NCBI RefSeq assembly: GCF_023555385.1
Contig: NZ_JAJSED010000001.1
Span: 2,328,943 to 2,392,942 of the forward strand
Direction: 5' to 3'
Origin: Guyparkeria hydrothermalis
GTDB lineage: Bacteria > Pseudomonadota > Gammaproteobacteria > Halothiobacillales > Halothiobacillaceae
Length of the DNA: 64,000 nt
The translations under genes and the position numbers were made by a program. The stretch's first letter is position 1; every line of letters begins with the position of its first letter. The notes under the pieces were generated by a model. That model had not been told where the DNA came from, searched no databases, and saw only the letters and a list, made by a program, of their open reading frames with translations. Of this stretch, positions 1-9,438 are shown one piece after another.

Positions 1-260
1 AGTCGATCCAGCAGGGCAGGGCGCAGTAGTCCGTGCAGGGTGCCGACGATCGTCGCCGGCGAGACGTCGCCCTCGAACAGGCCCACCACGCGGGTTTCGG
101 CCCACAGCGGTGACTCGCCCGGTTGCGGTTCGAGCACCGGCTCGTCGCCGAGCTCCTCGAGTGTTACCGACAGGGCGCCGGCCGCCAGTAGGGCATCCTC
201 GACCGCTTCGACGTCGTCACGCGGCACTTCCAGCCAGAGGTGCTGCCATTCCTGGGCCAT
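1..260 (-). CDS. prmA: Ribosomal protein L11 methyltransferase, N-terminal part
   Basis: Partial gene cut by the window edge; only the first 86 or so codons are present. The protein begins [13 protein letters not shown] and continues with the pattern of the PrmA N-terminal substrate-recognition domain (acidic VEDALLAAGALSVTLEE, then PLWAETRVVGLFEGD). PrmA methylates ribosomal protein L11 in the cytoplasm using S-adenosylmethionine; the catalytic domain lies outside the window. The ATG overlaps the accC stop codon by one base (TGATG), so it is translationally coupled to accC. The order aroQ-accB-accC-prmA is typical of gammaproteobacteria and supports the call. Confidence 0.88.
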   Translation of the reverse strand, partial: MAQEWQHLWLEVPRDDVEAVEDALLAAGALSVTLEELGDEPVLEPQPGESPLWAETRVVGLFEGDVSPATIVGTLHGLLRPALLDR

Positions 261-1603
261 CAGGTGATCCCGAGGCGCTTGTGCAGGAAGTGGATGTCCA
301 TGCCGCCCTGGACGAAGCCGGCGTCGGCCATCAGGTCGCGATGCAGCGGGATATTGGTCTTGATGCCGTCGACCAGCATTTCCTCGAGCGCGCCGCGCAT
401 GCGACGGATGGTCGCGTCGCGGTCGCCGGCATGCGTGATCAGCTTGCCGATCATCGAGTCGTAGAACGGCGGCACCGAGTAGCCGTTGTAGACGTGCGTG
501 TCGACCCGCACACCCAGTCCGCCCGGGATGTGCAGATTGGTGATCTTGCCCGGGCTGGGGGCGAAGGTCGTCGGGTCCTCGGCATTGATGCGGCACTCGA
601 GCGCATGGCCGCGGAACTCGACATCGTCCTGGCTGAGCGTGAGCGGGATGCCGGCGGCGATGGCCAGCTGTTCCTTGACCAGGTCGATACCGGTGATCAT
701 CTCGGTGACCGGATGCTCGACCTGCAGACGGGTGTTCATCTCGATGAAGTAGAACTCGCCCTTCTCGTACAGGAACTCGAAGGTGCCCGCACCGCGGTAG
801 TTCATACGCTTGCAGGCCTCGACGCAGACCGCGCCGATCTGGGCGCGCTGCTCCGGCGTGATGCCGGGCGCCGGGGCCTCCTCGATCACCTTCTGGTGGC
901 GGCGCTGCATCGAGCAGTCGCGCTCGCCCAGGTGAATGGCGTTGCCCTGGCCGTCGGAGAGTATCTGCACCTCGATGTGACGTGGGTGCTCGAGGAACTT
1001 CTCCATGTAGACCTCGGGGTTACCGAAGGCCGCGCCCGCCTCGCTCTTGGTCATCTCGATGGCGTGGTGGAGATGGGCCTCGGTGTGCACGACGCGCATG
1101 CCGCGCCCGCCACCGCCGCCGGCCGCCTTGATGATCACCGGGTAGCCGACCTCGCGCGCCAGACGGTGATTCTCGTCCGGGTCGTCGGACAGCGCACCTT
1201 CCGAGCCCGGCACGCAGGGCACGCCGGCCGCCCGCATGGTCTCCTTGGCGGTGACCTTGTCGCCCATCAGGCGGATCGACTCGGCGGTGGGGCCGATGAA
1301 GATGAAGCCGGACTCCTCGACGCGCTCGGCAAAGTCGGGGTTCTCGGAGAGAAAGCCGTAACCGGGGTGGATGGCCGACGAGTCGGTCAGCTCGGCGGCG
1401 GCGATCAGCGCCGGCACGTTGAGGTAGGACTCGTTGGAGCGCGCACCGCCGATGCAGACGGACTCGTCGGCGAGGCGCACGTGCTTGAGGTCGCGGTCGG
1501 CGGTGGAATGGACCGCCACGGTGCCGATGTCGAGTTCACGGCAGGCGCGCAGGATGCGCAGCGCGATCTCGCCGCGGTTGGCGATCAGAACCTTGTTCAG
1601 CAT
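260..1603 (-). CDS. accC: Acetyl-CoA carboxylase, biotin carboxylase subunit
   Basis: A 447-residue ATP-grasp enzyme that carboxylates the biotin carried by AccB, the first half-reaction of malonyl-CoA synthesis. The start [20 protein letters not shown] is the conserved N-terminus of biotin carboxylases. The glycine-rich ATP loop ([11 protein letters not shown], near residue 165), the [20 protein letters not shown] segment and the [14 protein letters not shown] catalytic stretch near residue 290 are all present. Length equals that of the E. coli enzyme. It sits 58 bp downstream of accB in the same direction and overlaps prmA, forming one operon. Confidence 0.97.
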   Translation of the reverse strand: MLNKVLIANRGEIALRILRACRELDIGTVAVHSTADRDLKHVRLADESVCIGGARSNESYLNVPALIAAAELTDSSAIHPGYGFLSENPDFAERVEESGFIFIGPTAESIRLMGDKVTAKETMRAAGVPCVPGSEGALSDDPDENHRLAREVGYPVIIKAAGGGGGRGMRVVHTEAHLHHAIEMTKSEAGAAFGNPEVYMEKFLEHPRHIEVQILSDGQGNAIHLGERDCSMQRRHQKVIEEAPAPGITPEQRAQIGAVCVEACKRMNYRGAGTFEFLYEKGEFYFIEMNTRLQVEHPVTEMITGIDLVKEQLAIAAGIPLTLSQDDVEFRGHALECRINAEDPTTFAPSPGKITNLHIPGGLGVRVDTHVYNGYSVPPFYDSMIGKLITHAGDRDATIRRMRGALEEMLVDGIKTNIPLHRDLMADAGFVQGGMDIHFLHKRLGIT

Positions 1604-1661
1604 CTTGGGGAAACTCCTGGGAAGACGAAAGCGGCTGGACGTGTCGGGCGCAGGCGGTGCC

Positions 1662-2111
1662 TTACTCGATCACGAACAGCGGCTGGTCGTATTCCACCGG
1701 CTGGCCGTTTTCCACCAGGATCGACTTGATGGTCCCGTCGACCTCGGCCTCGATCTGGTTGAACATTTTCATCGCTTCGATGATGCAGAGCGTGTCGCCC
1801 TTCTTCACCGTGGTGCCGACTTCGACGAACGGGCTGGCTTCGGGGGAGGACGCCCGGTAGAAGGTGCCGACCATCGGCGAGTTGATGGTTTCGCCAGCGG
1901 GCTCTGCCGGTGCCTCGCCACCCGTCTCCGCGGCCGCGACTGGTGCGGCTGGTGCCTGCGGGGCCGCAGCCGGCATCATCGCCGGTTGCTGGGGCGGCTG
2001 CTGGGAATTGCGCGAGATGCGCACCGACTCTTCGCCTTCCTTGATCTCGATCTCGGCGACGCCCGATTCCTCGAGCAGCTCAATCAGCTTCTTTACCTTG
2101 CGGATATCCAT
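1662..2111 (-). CDS. accB: Biotin carboxyl carrier protein of acetyl-CoA carboxylase
   Basis: A 149-residue carrier protein. The chosen ATG at 2111 gives [17 protein letters not shown], the standard AccB N-terminus; an in-frame ATG at 2168 would overlap aroQ and add 19 non-conserved residues. A flexible Ala/Pro/Gln-rich linker (about residues 40-75) is followed by the biotinyl domain with the modified lysine in [15 protein letters not shown] near residue 118. It carries the biotin that AccC carboxylates and presents it to the AccAD carboxyltransferase. It lies 28 bp downstream of aroQ. Confidence 0.96.
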   Translation of the reverse strand: MDIRKVKKLIELLEESGVAEIEIKEGEESVRISRNSQQPPQQPAMMPAAAPQAPAAPVAAAETGGEAPAEPAGETINSPMVGTFYRASSPEASPFVEVGTTVKKGDTLCIIEAMKMFNQIEAEVDGTIKSILVENGQPVEYDQPLFVIE

Positions 2112-2139
2112 GGTGTGTCTCTTGCGTTTTTCGTGTCTA

Positions 2140-2589
2140 TCAGACGGACGCGGCGTCCAGGTGTTCAATCAGGGCGGTCAGGCCGAGTTCGTAGCCCAGT
2201 GCGCCCAGCCCGACGATGCTGCCGACGGCGATGTCCGAGAAATAGGAGTGCTGTCGGAACGCCTCGCGGGCGTGAATGTTGGATAGATGGATCTCGACGA
2301 ATGGCCGATCGATCGCGAGCAGGGCATCGCGCAACGCGATGCTGGTGTGGGTCCAGGCGCCGGGATTGATCAGCACCCCGTCTAGCCCCTCGTCGGCGGC
2401 GCGATGCAGCCGGTCGATGGCCTCGCCCTCGTGGTTGCTCTGGAAGTGCTCCAGGGAAACACCACGGCCGTGAGCGGCCTCGTCAAGCCGCGTGCCGATG
2501 TCGGCGAGCGTCAGCCGGCCGTAGCGCTCCGGCTCGCGGCTGCCGAGACGATTGAGGTTGGGGCCGTTGAGTACCAGGATCCGTTTCAT
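2140..2589 (-). CDS. aroQ: Type II 3-dehydroquinate dehydratase
   Basis: A 149-residue class II dehydroquinase that converts 3-dehydroquinate to 3-dehydroshikimate in aromatic amino-acid synthesis. The chosen start gives [20 protein letters not shown]; the catalytic tyrosine follows in EPERYG, with [16 protein letters not shown] and [17 protein letters not shown] as the other active-site blocks. An upstream in-frame ATG at 2655 adds 22 residues with no family similarity and is not preferred. First gene of the aroQ-accB-accC-prmA operon, a common gammaproteobacterial arrangement. Confidence 0.95.
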   Translation of the reverse strand: MKRILVLNGPNLNRLGSREPERYGRLTLADIGTRLDEAAHGRGVSLEHFQSNHEGEAIDRLHRAADEGLDGVLINPGAWTHTSIALRDALLAIDRPFVEIHLSNIHAREAFRQHSYFSDIAVGSIVGLGALGYELGLTALIEHLDAASV

Positions 2590-2825
2590 GGGAACTCGCT
2601 GCTTATCGCCGGTCGGGACGACCATGTCCCGGCTGGACCGTTGATTTTCCGGCATTGTGCCGGCTGGAAGCGGTTAAGTCACGTTTTCCTGCGCGTTTTT
2701 TTGCCAATCGCCGCCGATTGGCCGATTTTTCACGAACTTGTGCTTTTGTGGTCTGCGTGGGGATCTCGCCGATTACCGGCCGCCACCGCGGCGCGAGAAT
2801 AGGTGGGTCATCGGCTCCCCCAAAC

Positions 2826-2857
2826 GAAGAACGCCCCGCACGGGGCGGGGCGTCGGG
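2826..2857 (-). terminator. Probable Rho-independent terminator of the cutA-dsbD operon
   Basis: On the minus strand, just past the dsbD stop, ACGCCCC and GGGGCGT can pair (an inner GCCCCG-TG-CGGGGC hairpin is also possible), followed by a short T-rich tract TTCTTCGTTT. The T-run is imperfect. The rest of the 270-bp gap between aroQ and dsbD shows no gene; it should hold the aroQ promoter, which I cannot pinpoint. Confidence 0.6.
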
Positions 2858-2859
2858 GG

Positions 2860-5220
2860 CTAGCGCTGGCTCACCCCTCGCACGTGGGTGAGGAATTCCT
2901 CCGGCGGCTGATAGCCCACCACCCAGTGCTCGCGGACCCGCTCGCCCTGGGCGTCCCAGAAGATGATGCCCGGCGGCCCGTAGAGGTCGAATCGCTTCAG
3001 CAGGGCCTTGTGCTCCTGATTGTTGGCCGTCACGTCGGCCTGCAGGACGAGAAAGCCGTCCAGTGCCTCGATCACGTCCGGATCGCTGAAGGTGTTGTGC
3101 TCCATCTCCTTGCAGGACACGCACCAGTCGGCGTAGAAGTCGAGCATCACCGGCTGGCCGGCGGCCTTGGCCTGGGCCAGGGCCTCGTCGAGCTCGGCCT
3201 CGTTGTCGATCTGGCGGAAGGTCAGTTCGTCCGGCGCGTTCGCGCCCCCGCCCACCGACAGCCCCGCGAGCGGAGCGAATACGGTGCCCTTGCCGCCACC
3301 GGCGACCCCGATCAGGATCAGGGCGCCCCACAGCAGCAGGACCACACCCAGCGCTTTCCACAGACGGCGCCAGCCGGAAGCCGCCTCCTTCAGCGACTCG
3401 GTCGCGCCCATATAGACCGCGGAGGCGATCAGCAGTACCGCCCACATCATCTGGGTGACGGTGATCGGCAGGAAGCGTTCGAGCATCCAGATCGCCACGC
3501 CCAGCAGCAGGACGCCGAAGACCGCCTTGACGGCATCCATCCAGCTGCCGGCCTTGGGCAGGTACTTGCCGCCGACCGTGCCTACGAGGATCAGGGGTAG
3601 CCCCATGCCGATCGACAGCGCGAACAGCGCCAGACCGCCGATCACCGCATCGCCGGTCTGGCCGATGTAGATCAGCGCGCCGGCCAGCGGCGGCGCCATG
3701 CAGGGGCCGACGATCAGTGCCGACAGGAAGCCCATCACCGCCACGCCAGTGAGCGTGCCGCCCTGCTGGCGGTTCTGTGCCTGCATGATGCGCGACTGGA
3801 TCGACGAGGGCAGCTGCAGCTCATAGAAGCCGAACATCGACAGGGCGAGCAGGACGAACAGCACCGCGAAGCTCGACAGCACCCAGGGGTTCTGGAAGGC
3901 CGCCTGCAGGTTGGCGCCGAACACCCCGGCGAGCACCCCGGCCACGGTGTAGGTCACCGCCATGGCCAGCACGTACACCAGCGACAGCACGAAGGCCTTG
4001 CGCGTGGTGATGTGCTCGCCCTGACCGGCGATGATGCCCGAGAGGATCGGGATCATCGGGAACACGCAGGGCGTGAAGGCGAGCAGCAGGCCGAAGACCA
4101 GGAAGCCCAGCACGATCGCCCAGGGAGTGCCCTCGACCAGCCGCTGCGTGATCAGGTCGGTCTCCGAGCCGCCTGCCGCCGGCGTCGAGGCGGCGGGCGG
4201 CGGCGTGGTGCCGGTGCTCGACGGGCTCTCGTCGCTGGTCGTGTCGTCGAGGGCCGGCAGCTCCTTGACGTTGGTCGGTTCACCGAGATCGTCCGGCACC
4301 TCGTCGAGGCGCTCGGCGGTGCCTTCGGCCGGATCGATGCGCCAGGCCTTTTCCATCGGCGGGTAGCACAGCCCCATGTCCGCGCAGCCCTGATAGCCGA
4401 TCACCAACGTGTACGGCGAGTCGGCGTCGATGCTCAGGCGGGTGTCGAGCTGGTCGTGGAAGACCCACACGGTGCCGAAGTTGGGATCGTCCTTGCGCTC
4501 GCCCTCGGCCAGCTCGGCGCCCTCGAGCGTTGCCCCGTCGCTGGTAGTCGCCTTGAGCCGGCCGCGGTAGAGGTAGTACTCGGGGACGATGTCGAAGCGG
4601 ACGAACACCGAGTCGCCGTCGGCGGTGACCTCGGGGCGGAACGCCTCCTCAGGGTCCATCGGCTCGTCGCTGCCACCCAGACCGAAGCTGCCGAGGCTGA
4701 TGCCGCCGTCACGGCTCGAGGCGCCTTGCGAGGCACCGTCGGATTCCGGCTCCGATGCGGCCGGCGCCTCGTCCGGCAACTGCACGGTCAGCTCGCGGGT
4801 TTCCGGCGGGTAGCAGACACCGTGGATATCGGAGCAGCCCTGGTAGTCGACCGTGATGAGCGCCTCGCCGCTGCCCTGCGTGACCGGCACCCGCGCGGAG
4901 AAGTCTTCCTTGTAGACCGGGGTCTTGCCGAAGACGGGGTCGTCGTCGATGACGGCCTCGGGCAGTTCCGGCTTGCCCAGCGAGATGCCCTTGCTGTCGC
5001 CGACCTTAAGCTTGTCCTGGTAGAGGTAGTAGCCGTCGGTGACCTCGAAATCGAGACGGATGTCGCCGTCGTCGTAGGCAGCCTCGACGCCGAATGCCTC
5101 CTCGCCGGAGAGCAGTTCGGGCTCGGCCATGACCGCGGTCTGCCAAAACAGGGCAAATGCCGCGAACAGGAGGGCGCCGAGGCGCGCCGGGTTGACGGTC
5201 AGTGAGCGGTTTGGACGCAT
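2860..5220 (-). CDS. dsbD: Thiol:disulfide interchange protein DsbD with two tandem N-terminal alpha domains
   Basis: A 786-residue inner-membrane reductase (E. coli DsbD is about 565) that moves electrons from cytoplasmic thioredoxin to periplasmic thiol proteins. After a signal sequence (about 12-35) there are two copies of the periplasmic DsbD-alpha module: one near 45-150 (GYYLYQDKLKV, cysteine pair in YQGCSDIHGVCYPP) and one near 195-300 (EYYLYRGRLKA, pair in YQGCADMGLCYPP). The eight-helix membrane domain (about 365-645) has its redox cysteines in AFTPCVFPMIP and GPCMAPPLAG. The thioredoxin-like gamma domain ends the protein with DFYADWCVSCKEME. The ATG at 5220 overlaps cutA by 22 bp; an ATG four codons upstream is also possible. 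Confidence 0.93.
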   Translation of the reverse strand: MRPNRSLTVNPARLGALLFAAFALFWQTAVMAEPELLSGEEAFGVEAAYDDGDIRLDFEVTDGYYLYQDKLKVGDSKGISLGKPELPEAVIDDDPVFGKTPVYKEDFSARVPVTQGSGEALITVDYQGCSDIHGVCYPPETRELTVQLPDEAPAASEPESDGASQGASSRDGGISLGSFGLGGSDEPMDPEEAFRPEVTADGDSVFVRFDIVPEYYLYRGRLKATTSDGATLEGAELAEGERKDDPNFGTVWVFHDQLDTRLSIDADSPYTLVIGYQGCADMGLCYPPMEKAWRIDPAEGTAERLDEVPDDLGEPTNVKELPALDDTTSDESPSSTGTTPPPAASTPAAGGSETDLITQRLVEGTPWAIVLGFLVFGLLLAFTPCVFPMIPILSGIIAGQGEHITTRKAFVLSLVYVLAMAVTYTVAGVLAGVFGANLQAAFQNPWVLSSFAVLFVLLALSMFGFYELQLPSSIQSRIMQAQNRQQGGTLTGVAVMGFLSALIVGPCMAPPLAGALIYIGQTGDAVIGGLALFALSIGMGLPLILVGTVGGKYLPKAGSWMDAVKAVFGVLLLGVAIWMLERFLPITVTQMMWAVLLIASAVYMGATESLKEAASGWRRLWKALGVVLLLWGALILIGVAGGGKGTVFAPLAGLSVGGGANAPDELTFRQIDNEAELDEALAQAKAAGQPVMLDFYADWCVSCKEMEHNTFSDPDVIEALDGFLVLQADVTANNQEHKALLKRFDLYGPPGIIFWDAQGERVREHWVVGYQPPEEFLTHVRGVSQR

Positions 5221-5534
5221 TGTTGAACCCATTCTGAGTAGGACTGGCTGCTTTCGGCCGACAGGATGACCACCTCGGGGCAGTCGTACGGGTGGTAGCG
5301 CTCGATCGCGTCCTTGAGATCCTCGATGCGCTCGGGACTGGTTTTCATGTGGAGTTGGTATTCCTCGTCACGACACAGCTCGCCCTGCCAGTGATAGGCC
5401 GAGCGGACCGGACCGACGACATTGACGCATGCCACCAGGCCGTCGGCCAGCAGCCGGGCGCTGAAATCGTCGGCGGCCCGGGGGTCGTCCAGCGTCGTGA
5501 TCACCAGTGCTATTGTGCTTTGCTCGATCGTCAT
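5199..5534 (-). CDS. cutA: CutA1 divalent-cation tolerance protein
   Basis: A 111-residue protein of the trimeric CutA1 family, with the typical opening ALVITTLDDPRAADDFSARLL, the CVNVVGPVRSAYHWQGEL segment and the C-terminal ERYHPYDCPEVVIL block. CutA1 is widespread, binds divalent copper and was originally linked to metal tolerance, but its physiological role is unresolved. Its 3' end overlaps the start of dsbD by 22 bp, and cutA next to dsbD is a recurrent gammaproteobacterial arrangement. It is transcribed divergently from fxsA across a 132-bp gap that must contain both promoters. Confidence 0.93.
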   Translation of the reverse strand: MTIEQSTIALVITTLDDPRAADDFSARLLADGLVACVNVVGPVRSAYHWQGELCRDEEYQLHMKTSPERIEDLKDAIERYHPYDCPEVVILSAESSQSYSEWVQQCVQTAH

Positions 5535-5666
5535 TACTGTCAGTCGGACGGGTTAAGTCGAAGGCGTGAGGGCCGTTGGTGACGGTCACACGTCGTTTGG
5601 TTCCGTCGAGAGACTAGCGTTCCAATCGTTAGTCGGCAAACAAATACATTCTGAGCACGAGTCGCC

Positions 5667-6176
5667 ATGCGAAAACTGTCCGGATTCATTCTGTTTCTGC
5701 CGCTGGTCGAGCTGGTCCTGCTGATCGCGATGGGCGCTGCCATGGGCTTTCTGACCACTCTGCTGTGGATCGTGGCCACCGGGGTGTGGGGCGCATGGCT
5801 GATGCGCACCGCGGGACCCAATGCCATGGCCCGTGCCCAGCGGGAGATGGCGAGCACCGGTCGTGGCGAGATCGACAGCCTCGGCGTGGCGGCCAACTTC
5901 GTCGGTGGCCTGATGCTGCTGTTGCCCGGGCCGATGACCGACGTGCTGGGTCTGGTGCTGGTCACCCCGTTCCTGCGACGCCTGGCCTTCGGGGCCTGGC
6001 TCGCCGGTCGACTGCAGCAGGTCGTGGTGGAGCGGGGCGGTTTCGGCCCGGGGCGCGGCCCGTTCGGCCCCGGTGGCCCGGGAGGGGACGGCAACGTCTA
6101 CGATGCCGATCCGGATGACGTCTCCCGCCGCGATTCCCACTCCTCAAGGCATCTCGACCACGACGATCGCGACTGA
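5667..6176 (+). CDS. fxsA: FxsA family membrane protein
   Basis: A 169-residue protein of the FxsA family. It starts MRKLSGFILFLPLVELVLLI and has three hydrophobic stretches (about 5-25, 28-48 and 75-100), with the conserved GPMTDVLGLVLVTPFLRR loop, followed by a glycine/proline- and aspartate-rich hydrophilic tail (about 118-169). FxsA in E. coli relieves phage T7 exclusion by the F plasmid PifA protein when overproduced; its normal role is unknown. The stop lies 3 bp before the end of the convergent hemY-type gene, leaving no room for a private terminator. Confidence 0.9.
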   Translation: MRKLSGFILFLPLVELVLLIAMGAAMGFLTTLLWIVATGVWGAWLMRTAGPNAMARAQREMASTGRGEIDSLGVAANFVGGLMLLLPGPMTDVLGLVLVTPFLRRLAFGAWLAGRLQQVVVERGGFGPGRGPFGPGGPGGDGNVYDADPDDVSRRDSHSSRHLDHDDRD

Positions 6177-6179
6177 GCC

Positions 6180-7613
6180 TCAGTCGTCGGCCAGCAGGCG
6201 TTCGCCCAGCGCTCGGCCGTTCTCCAGACAATCGCCTACGGCAATGCCGTCCCGCCAGTTGCCGATCAGCGACAGCTGCGAATGGGCGGCCAATGCCTGA
6301 TCGAGTCGTTCGATGCGCGCCAGGTGGCCCAGTTCGTACTGCGGGATCGCCTTCGGCCAGCGGCTGACGCGTTGCCAGACCGGCTCGCCCTCGATGCCGA
6401 GCAGGTCGCCCAGGTCCCGAGTCACCTGGCGCACCAGCTCCGCATCCGTCATGTCCACCGCCTCGGGGTCCTGCCGTCCGCCGATGAAGGCGGTGATCAA
6501 CTTGTGTCCCGTCGGCGCGCGGTGGGGGAACAGGGTCGAGGAGAACAGGGCGCCGAGGGTGCGGCGTTTCTGATTGCGCGGCAGGAGTACACCGAAGCCG
6601 TCCAGCGGGTGGGCCAGCATGCCGGTGGGGAAGCCCAGCGCCACCGAGGCGACCGGCGGGTAGACGATCTCGTCGAGTGGTTCGGCAAGCAGCGGGTCGA
6701 CCGGGCGCAGCAACTCGGCGCTGACGTGTGCCGGCGTGGCGAGCACCAGATGGCGGGCCTGCCATTGCTGTCCCTCGGCATCGGTCACCCGCCAGCCACC
6801 GTCACCGCCGGTCACGGTCTCGATCCGCCGGCCGCAGACAATCTCGCCGCCGGGCGACGCCGTGATGCGCTCGGCAAGTCGGTCGGTCAGGGTCTGGATG
6901 CCGTCGGGAAAACTCAGCAGCTTGCCTCGCCACGCCGGTGGCAGCGAGTCGGTGCCGTCGCGCCGCTGCTGCCGGGCGTGTTTCATGGCAGCGAAGCCGC
7001 CGCGGATCAGTGAACCGTGCTCGCGCTCCATGGCGGCAAGTTTCGGCATGGCGGCCTGCACGGAGAGCCGGGCGGGATCGCCGGCATAGACGCCCGAGAC
7101 GAACGGATCGACCAGGTTCTCGAGCACGTTACGGCCGAGACGGCGCTGGACGAAGTCGGCCAGGCTTTCCTCGTGGGCGGCGCGGCGGACCCAGGGTTCG
7201 CGCATCAGGCGAAGCAGGGTGCCCGGCCCGACGAGCGGGTTGAACGGTGCGGCCAGCGGGTTGCTCGGCAGGGCGATCAACTGCTTGCCCTGGGCGACGT
7301 AGCGCTTGCGGCCGGCCTCGCCGGCGAAGATGGCCGTTTCGGCCAGATCCAGTTCTTCGAGCAGCTCGAACAGCGGCTGCTTGACCATCAGCGTGTTCGG
7401 ACCGATCTCAATCTGCCACTGGTCGTCGCGGTGGCTGCGGATGTTGCCGCCGGGCTGGTCGCCTGCCTCGAGGACGGTGACTCGCTTGCCCTCGCGCGCC
7501 AGGGCATAGGCGGTAGCCAGTCCGCTGGCACCGGCGCCGACAACCAATGTGTCCGTGGCCAGCGTGTCCGTGGATTGCGTCCCGGTGGAGTCGGGGTGGT
7601 CGCTTGCTGTCAT
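6180..7613 (-). CDS. Protoporphyrinogen oxidase, HemY-type FAD enzyme
   Basis: A 477-residue flavoprotein of the HemY/PgoX amine-oxidase fold, which oxidises protoporphyrinogen IX (or coproporphyrinogen) late in heme synthesis. The FAD-binding motif GAGASGLATAYALAREGK followed by TVLEAGDQPGGNIRSH is near residues 26-62. Family hallmarks follow: IGPNTLMV, DFVQRRLGRNVLENLVDPFVSGVYAGDP, and the C-terminal second FAD block LIGNWRDGIAVGDC. An E. coli-type HemG would be a short flavodoxin, so this is the oxygen-dependent type. It is convergent with fxsA. Confidence 0.9.
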   Translation of the reverse strand: MTASDHPDSTGTQSTDTLATDTLVVGAGASGLATAYALAREGKRVTVLEAGDQPGGNIRSHRDDQWQIEIGPNTLMVKQPLFELLEELDLAETAIFAGEAGRKRYVAQGKQLIALPSNPLAAPFNPLVGPGTLLRLMREPWVRRAAHEESLADFVQRRLGRNVLENLVDPFVSGVYAGDPARLSVQAAMPKLAAMEREHGSLIRGGFAAMKHARQQRRDGTDSLPPAWRGKLLSFPDGIQTLTDRLAERITASPGGEIVCGRRIETVTGGDGGWRVTDAEGQQWQARHLVLATPAHVSAELLRPVDPLLAEPLDEIVYPPVASVALGFPTGMLAHPLDGFGVLLPRNQKRRTLGALFSSTLFPHRAPTGHKLITAFIGGRQDPEAVDMTDAELVRQVTRDLGDLLGIEGEPVWQRVSRWPKAIPQYELGHLARIERLDQALAAHSQLSLIGNWRDGIAVGDCLENGRALGERLLADD

Positions 7614-7740
7614 GGCATCTCGTGACGTTGCCGGGCAAGTGCATGATCTTGCCGTGGTGGGGTAAGGCTATGTCTGTCCGCGGGGTCGAGTGTACTCTAC
7701 CGGTCCGCTCATTTTCGGCAGTCGGACTGTCAGGGACGTT

Positions 7741-8733
7741 ATGGACGAATCACACGCCGTTGGTGGGATTACCGACCCGCGGGGGCAGCGCCGCGCGGTC
7801 GTCCTGGGAGGAACCGGTTTCGTCGGCCGCCGGATCGTGCGCTTGCTGTCGGAAGCCGGCTGGGAAGTCGTCGTGCCTAGCCGTTTCGCGGCACGTCACA
7901 AGGACATGGGGTTGTGGCCGAGCGTCGTGCTGGTCGACATGAAGTCGGTGGCGCAGTCGGACCTGGCCACGCATCGCGAGGCCCCCGGGCTGGCCGAGTT
8001 GCTCGATGGCGCCGATCTCCTGGTCAACCTGGTCGGCATCCTCAACGAGCGCGGCAACGATGGCCAGGGCTTCAAACGCGTCCATATCAAGCTCACCAAG
8101 GCGGCGCTGCGAGCGGCCGCCGACGCCGGCGTGCCCCGTTACCTGCACATGAGCGCGCTGGGTGCCGACGAGGAGAACGGCGCCAGCCACTACCAGCGCA
8201 CCAAGGGCAAGGCAGAGAACTGGGTGCACCGTTTCGGTCGCAAGCACGACATCGCGGTCACCAGCTTCCGCCCGTCGGTGATCTTCGGACCGGGCGACTC
8301 CTTTCTCAATCGCTTTGCCGGGCTGGCGAAGCTCATGCCGGGCATCTTCCCGCTGGCCTGCGCGGGCGCGCGCTTCTCGCCGGTCTACGTCGGCGACGTC
8401 GCCCGTCGCTACGTCGAGGCGATCAACGACCCGGCCACCTTTGGCGAAAGTTACGATCTCTGCGGTCCGCACGACTACTCGCTCGGCGAACTGGTCAGCT
8501 ATGCCGCATCGACCAGCGGTCACCCGCGCTGGGTGATCGGCCTGCCCGGCTGGCTCGCCCGTCTGCAGGCGCGCGTGATGGAGTGGTTGCCGGGTAAGCC
8601 GTTCAGCCGCGACAACCTCGCCTCACTGCAGCGGCCCAATACCTGTGAGCCGGACTGTCAGCGCGAACCCACCCGCCTGGAAGATATTGCGCCGTCCTAT
8701 CTCGCGCCGGACGCCTGTCTGGCGCGGTGGTAG
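7741..8733 (+). CDS. NAD(P)-binding complex I NDUFA9-like protein
   Basis: A 330-residue member of the atypical short-chain dehydrogenases related to mitochondrial complex I subunit NDUFA9. The Rossmann motif is VVLGGTGFVGRRIVRLL near residue 20; the family LVNLVGIL and YLHMSALGAD strands follow, with YQRTKGKAE in place of the classic YxxxK catalytic motif and SFRPSVIFGPGDSFLNRFA further on. The ATG at 7741 has AGGGA five bases upstream; an ATG at 7690 lacks such a site. Enzymatic activity is uncertain; bacterial homologues are usually annotated as complex I NDUFA9 family proteins or NAD-dependent epimerases. Confidence 0.85.
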   Translation: MDESHAVGGITDPRGQRRAVVLGGTGFVGRRIVRLLSEAGWEVVVPSRFAARHKDMGLWPSVVLVDMKSVAQSDLATHREAPGLAELLDGADLLVNLVGILNERGNDGQGFKRVHIKLTKAALRAAADAGVPRYLHMSALGADEENGASHYQRTKGKAENWVHRFGRKHDIAVTSFRPSVIFGPGDSFLNRFAGLAKLMPGIFPLACAGARFSPVYVGDVARRYVEAINDPATFGESYDLCGPHDYSLGELVSYAASTSGHPRWVIGLPGWLARLQARVMEWLPGKPFSRDNLASLQRPNTCEPDCQREPTRLEDIAPSYLAPDACLARW

Positions 8734-8792
8734 GATAAGCGGCCCCGTGCGCCCGCCCCGTCGCGAGCGGCCAGCGGGATATCGCCCGTCTG

Positions 8793-9356
8793 ATGTCTGA
8801 ATCGAGGTCCACCGTGGAATCGGAAACCCCCAATCCTCCCGAGCGGCGTTCGAGCAACGCCGAGCACTATTTCGAGCACTTTCTGTTCGGCAGCCGCTGG
8901 ATCATGGCGCCGGTCTACCTGGGCCTGGTCGGCGCGATGCTGATCCTCCTGGTCAAGTTCGGCTCCGAGCTCTGGCATCTGCTCAGCCACGCTTTCAGCC
9001 TGAGCGAGTCCGAGATCATCATCGGCGTGCTGACGCTGGTGGACGTGGCGCTGATCATGAACCTGCTGATCATCATCATCTTTTCGGGTTACGAGAACTT
9101 CGTCTCGAAGATGGAGGATCTGCACAGCCATCATGATCGACCCGAATGGATGGGGCATATCGGCTTCACCGATCTAAAGATCAAGGTGATCGGCTCGATC
9201 GTCGCCATCTCGGGTATCGAGCTGCTGAAATCGTTCATGAACGTCGAGAACCTCAGCGATCGGGACATGGCCTGGATGGTCGGTATCCACCTGACCTTTG
9301 TCGTCTCCGGTGTGCTCTACGCCGTGATGGACAGGTTGCAGGGCAAGGGACACTGA
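8793..9356 (+). CDS. YqhA / UPF0114 family membrane protein
   Basis: A 187-residue inner-membrane protein. A hydrophilic N-terminus (about 30 residues) precedes EHFLFGSRWIMAPVYLGLV, the conserved opening of the UPF0114 (YqhA) family. Predicted membrane segments are near 40-65, 80-105 and 125-175, with the family signature FSGYENFVSKMEDLH between them. Function is unknown. A GTG at 8814 is an alternative start that removes seven residues. A strong terminator follows directly, so it is probably monocistronic. Confidence 0.86.
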   Translation: MSESRSTVESETPNPPERRSSNAEHYFEHFLFGSRWIMAPVYLGLVGAMLILLVKFGSELWHLLSHAFSLSESEIIIGVLTLVDVALIMNLLIIIIFSGYENFVSKMEDLHSHHDRPEWMGHIGFTDLKIKVIGSIVAISGIELLKSFMNVENLSDRDMAWMVGIHLTFVVSGVLYAVMDRLQGKGH

Positions 9357-9382
9357 CTGCCCCAATCGAGCCTGCGCATACG

Positions 9383-9410
9383 AAAACCCCGCCTGATGGC
9401 GGGGTTTTTT
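9383..9410 (+). terminator. Rho-independent terminator after the YqhA-like gene
   Basis: AAAACCCCGCC and GGCGGGGTTTT form a perfect 11-bp stem around a TGAT loop and run directly into T's. The left arm's A-run would let it work on the minus strand as well, for the nrsF transcript ending 29 bp away. Confidence 0.93.
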
Positions 9411-9438
9411 TCGTTGGGGATATGGCTCGGCGTTCAGG

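Noticed and set aside
110..1729. 539-codon open frame antisense to accC
   Set aside because: It is the shadow of a conserved, high-GC gene on the other strand and has no recognisable domain.
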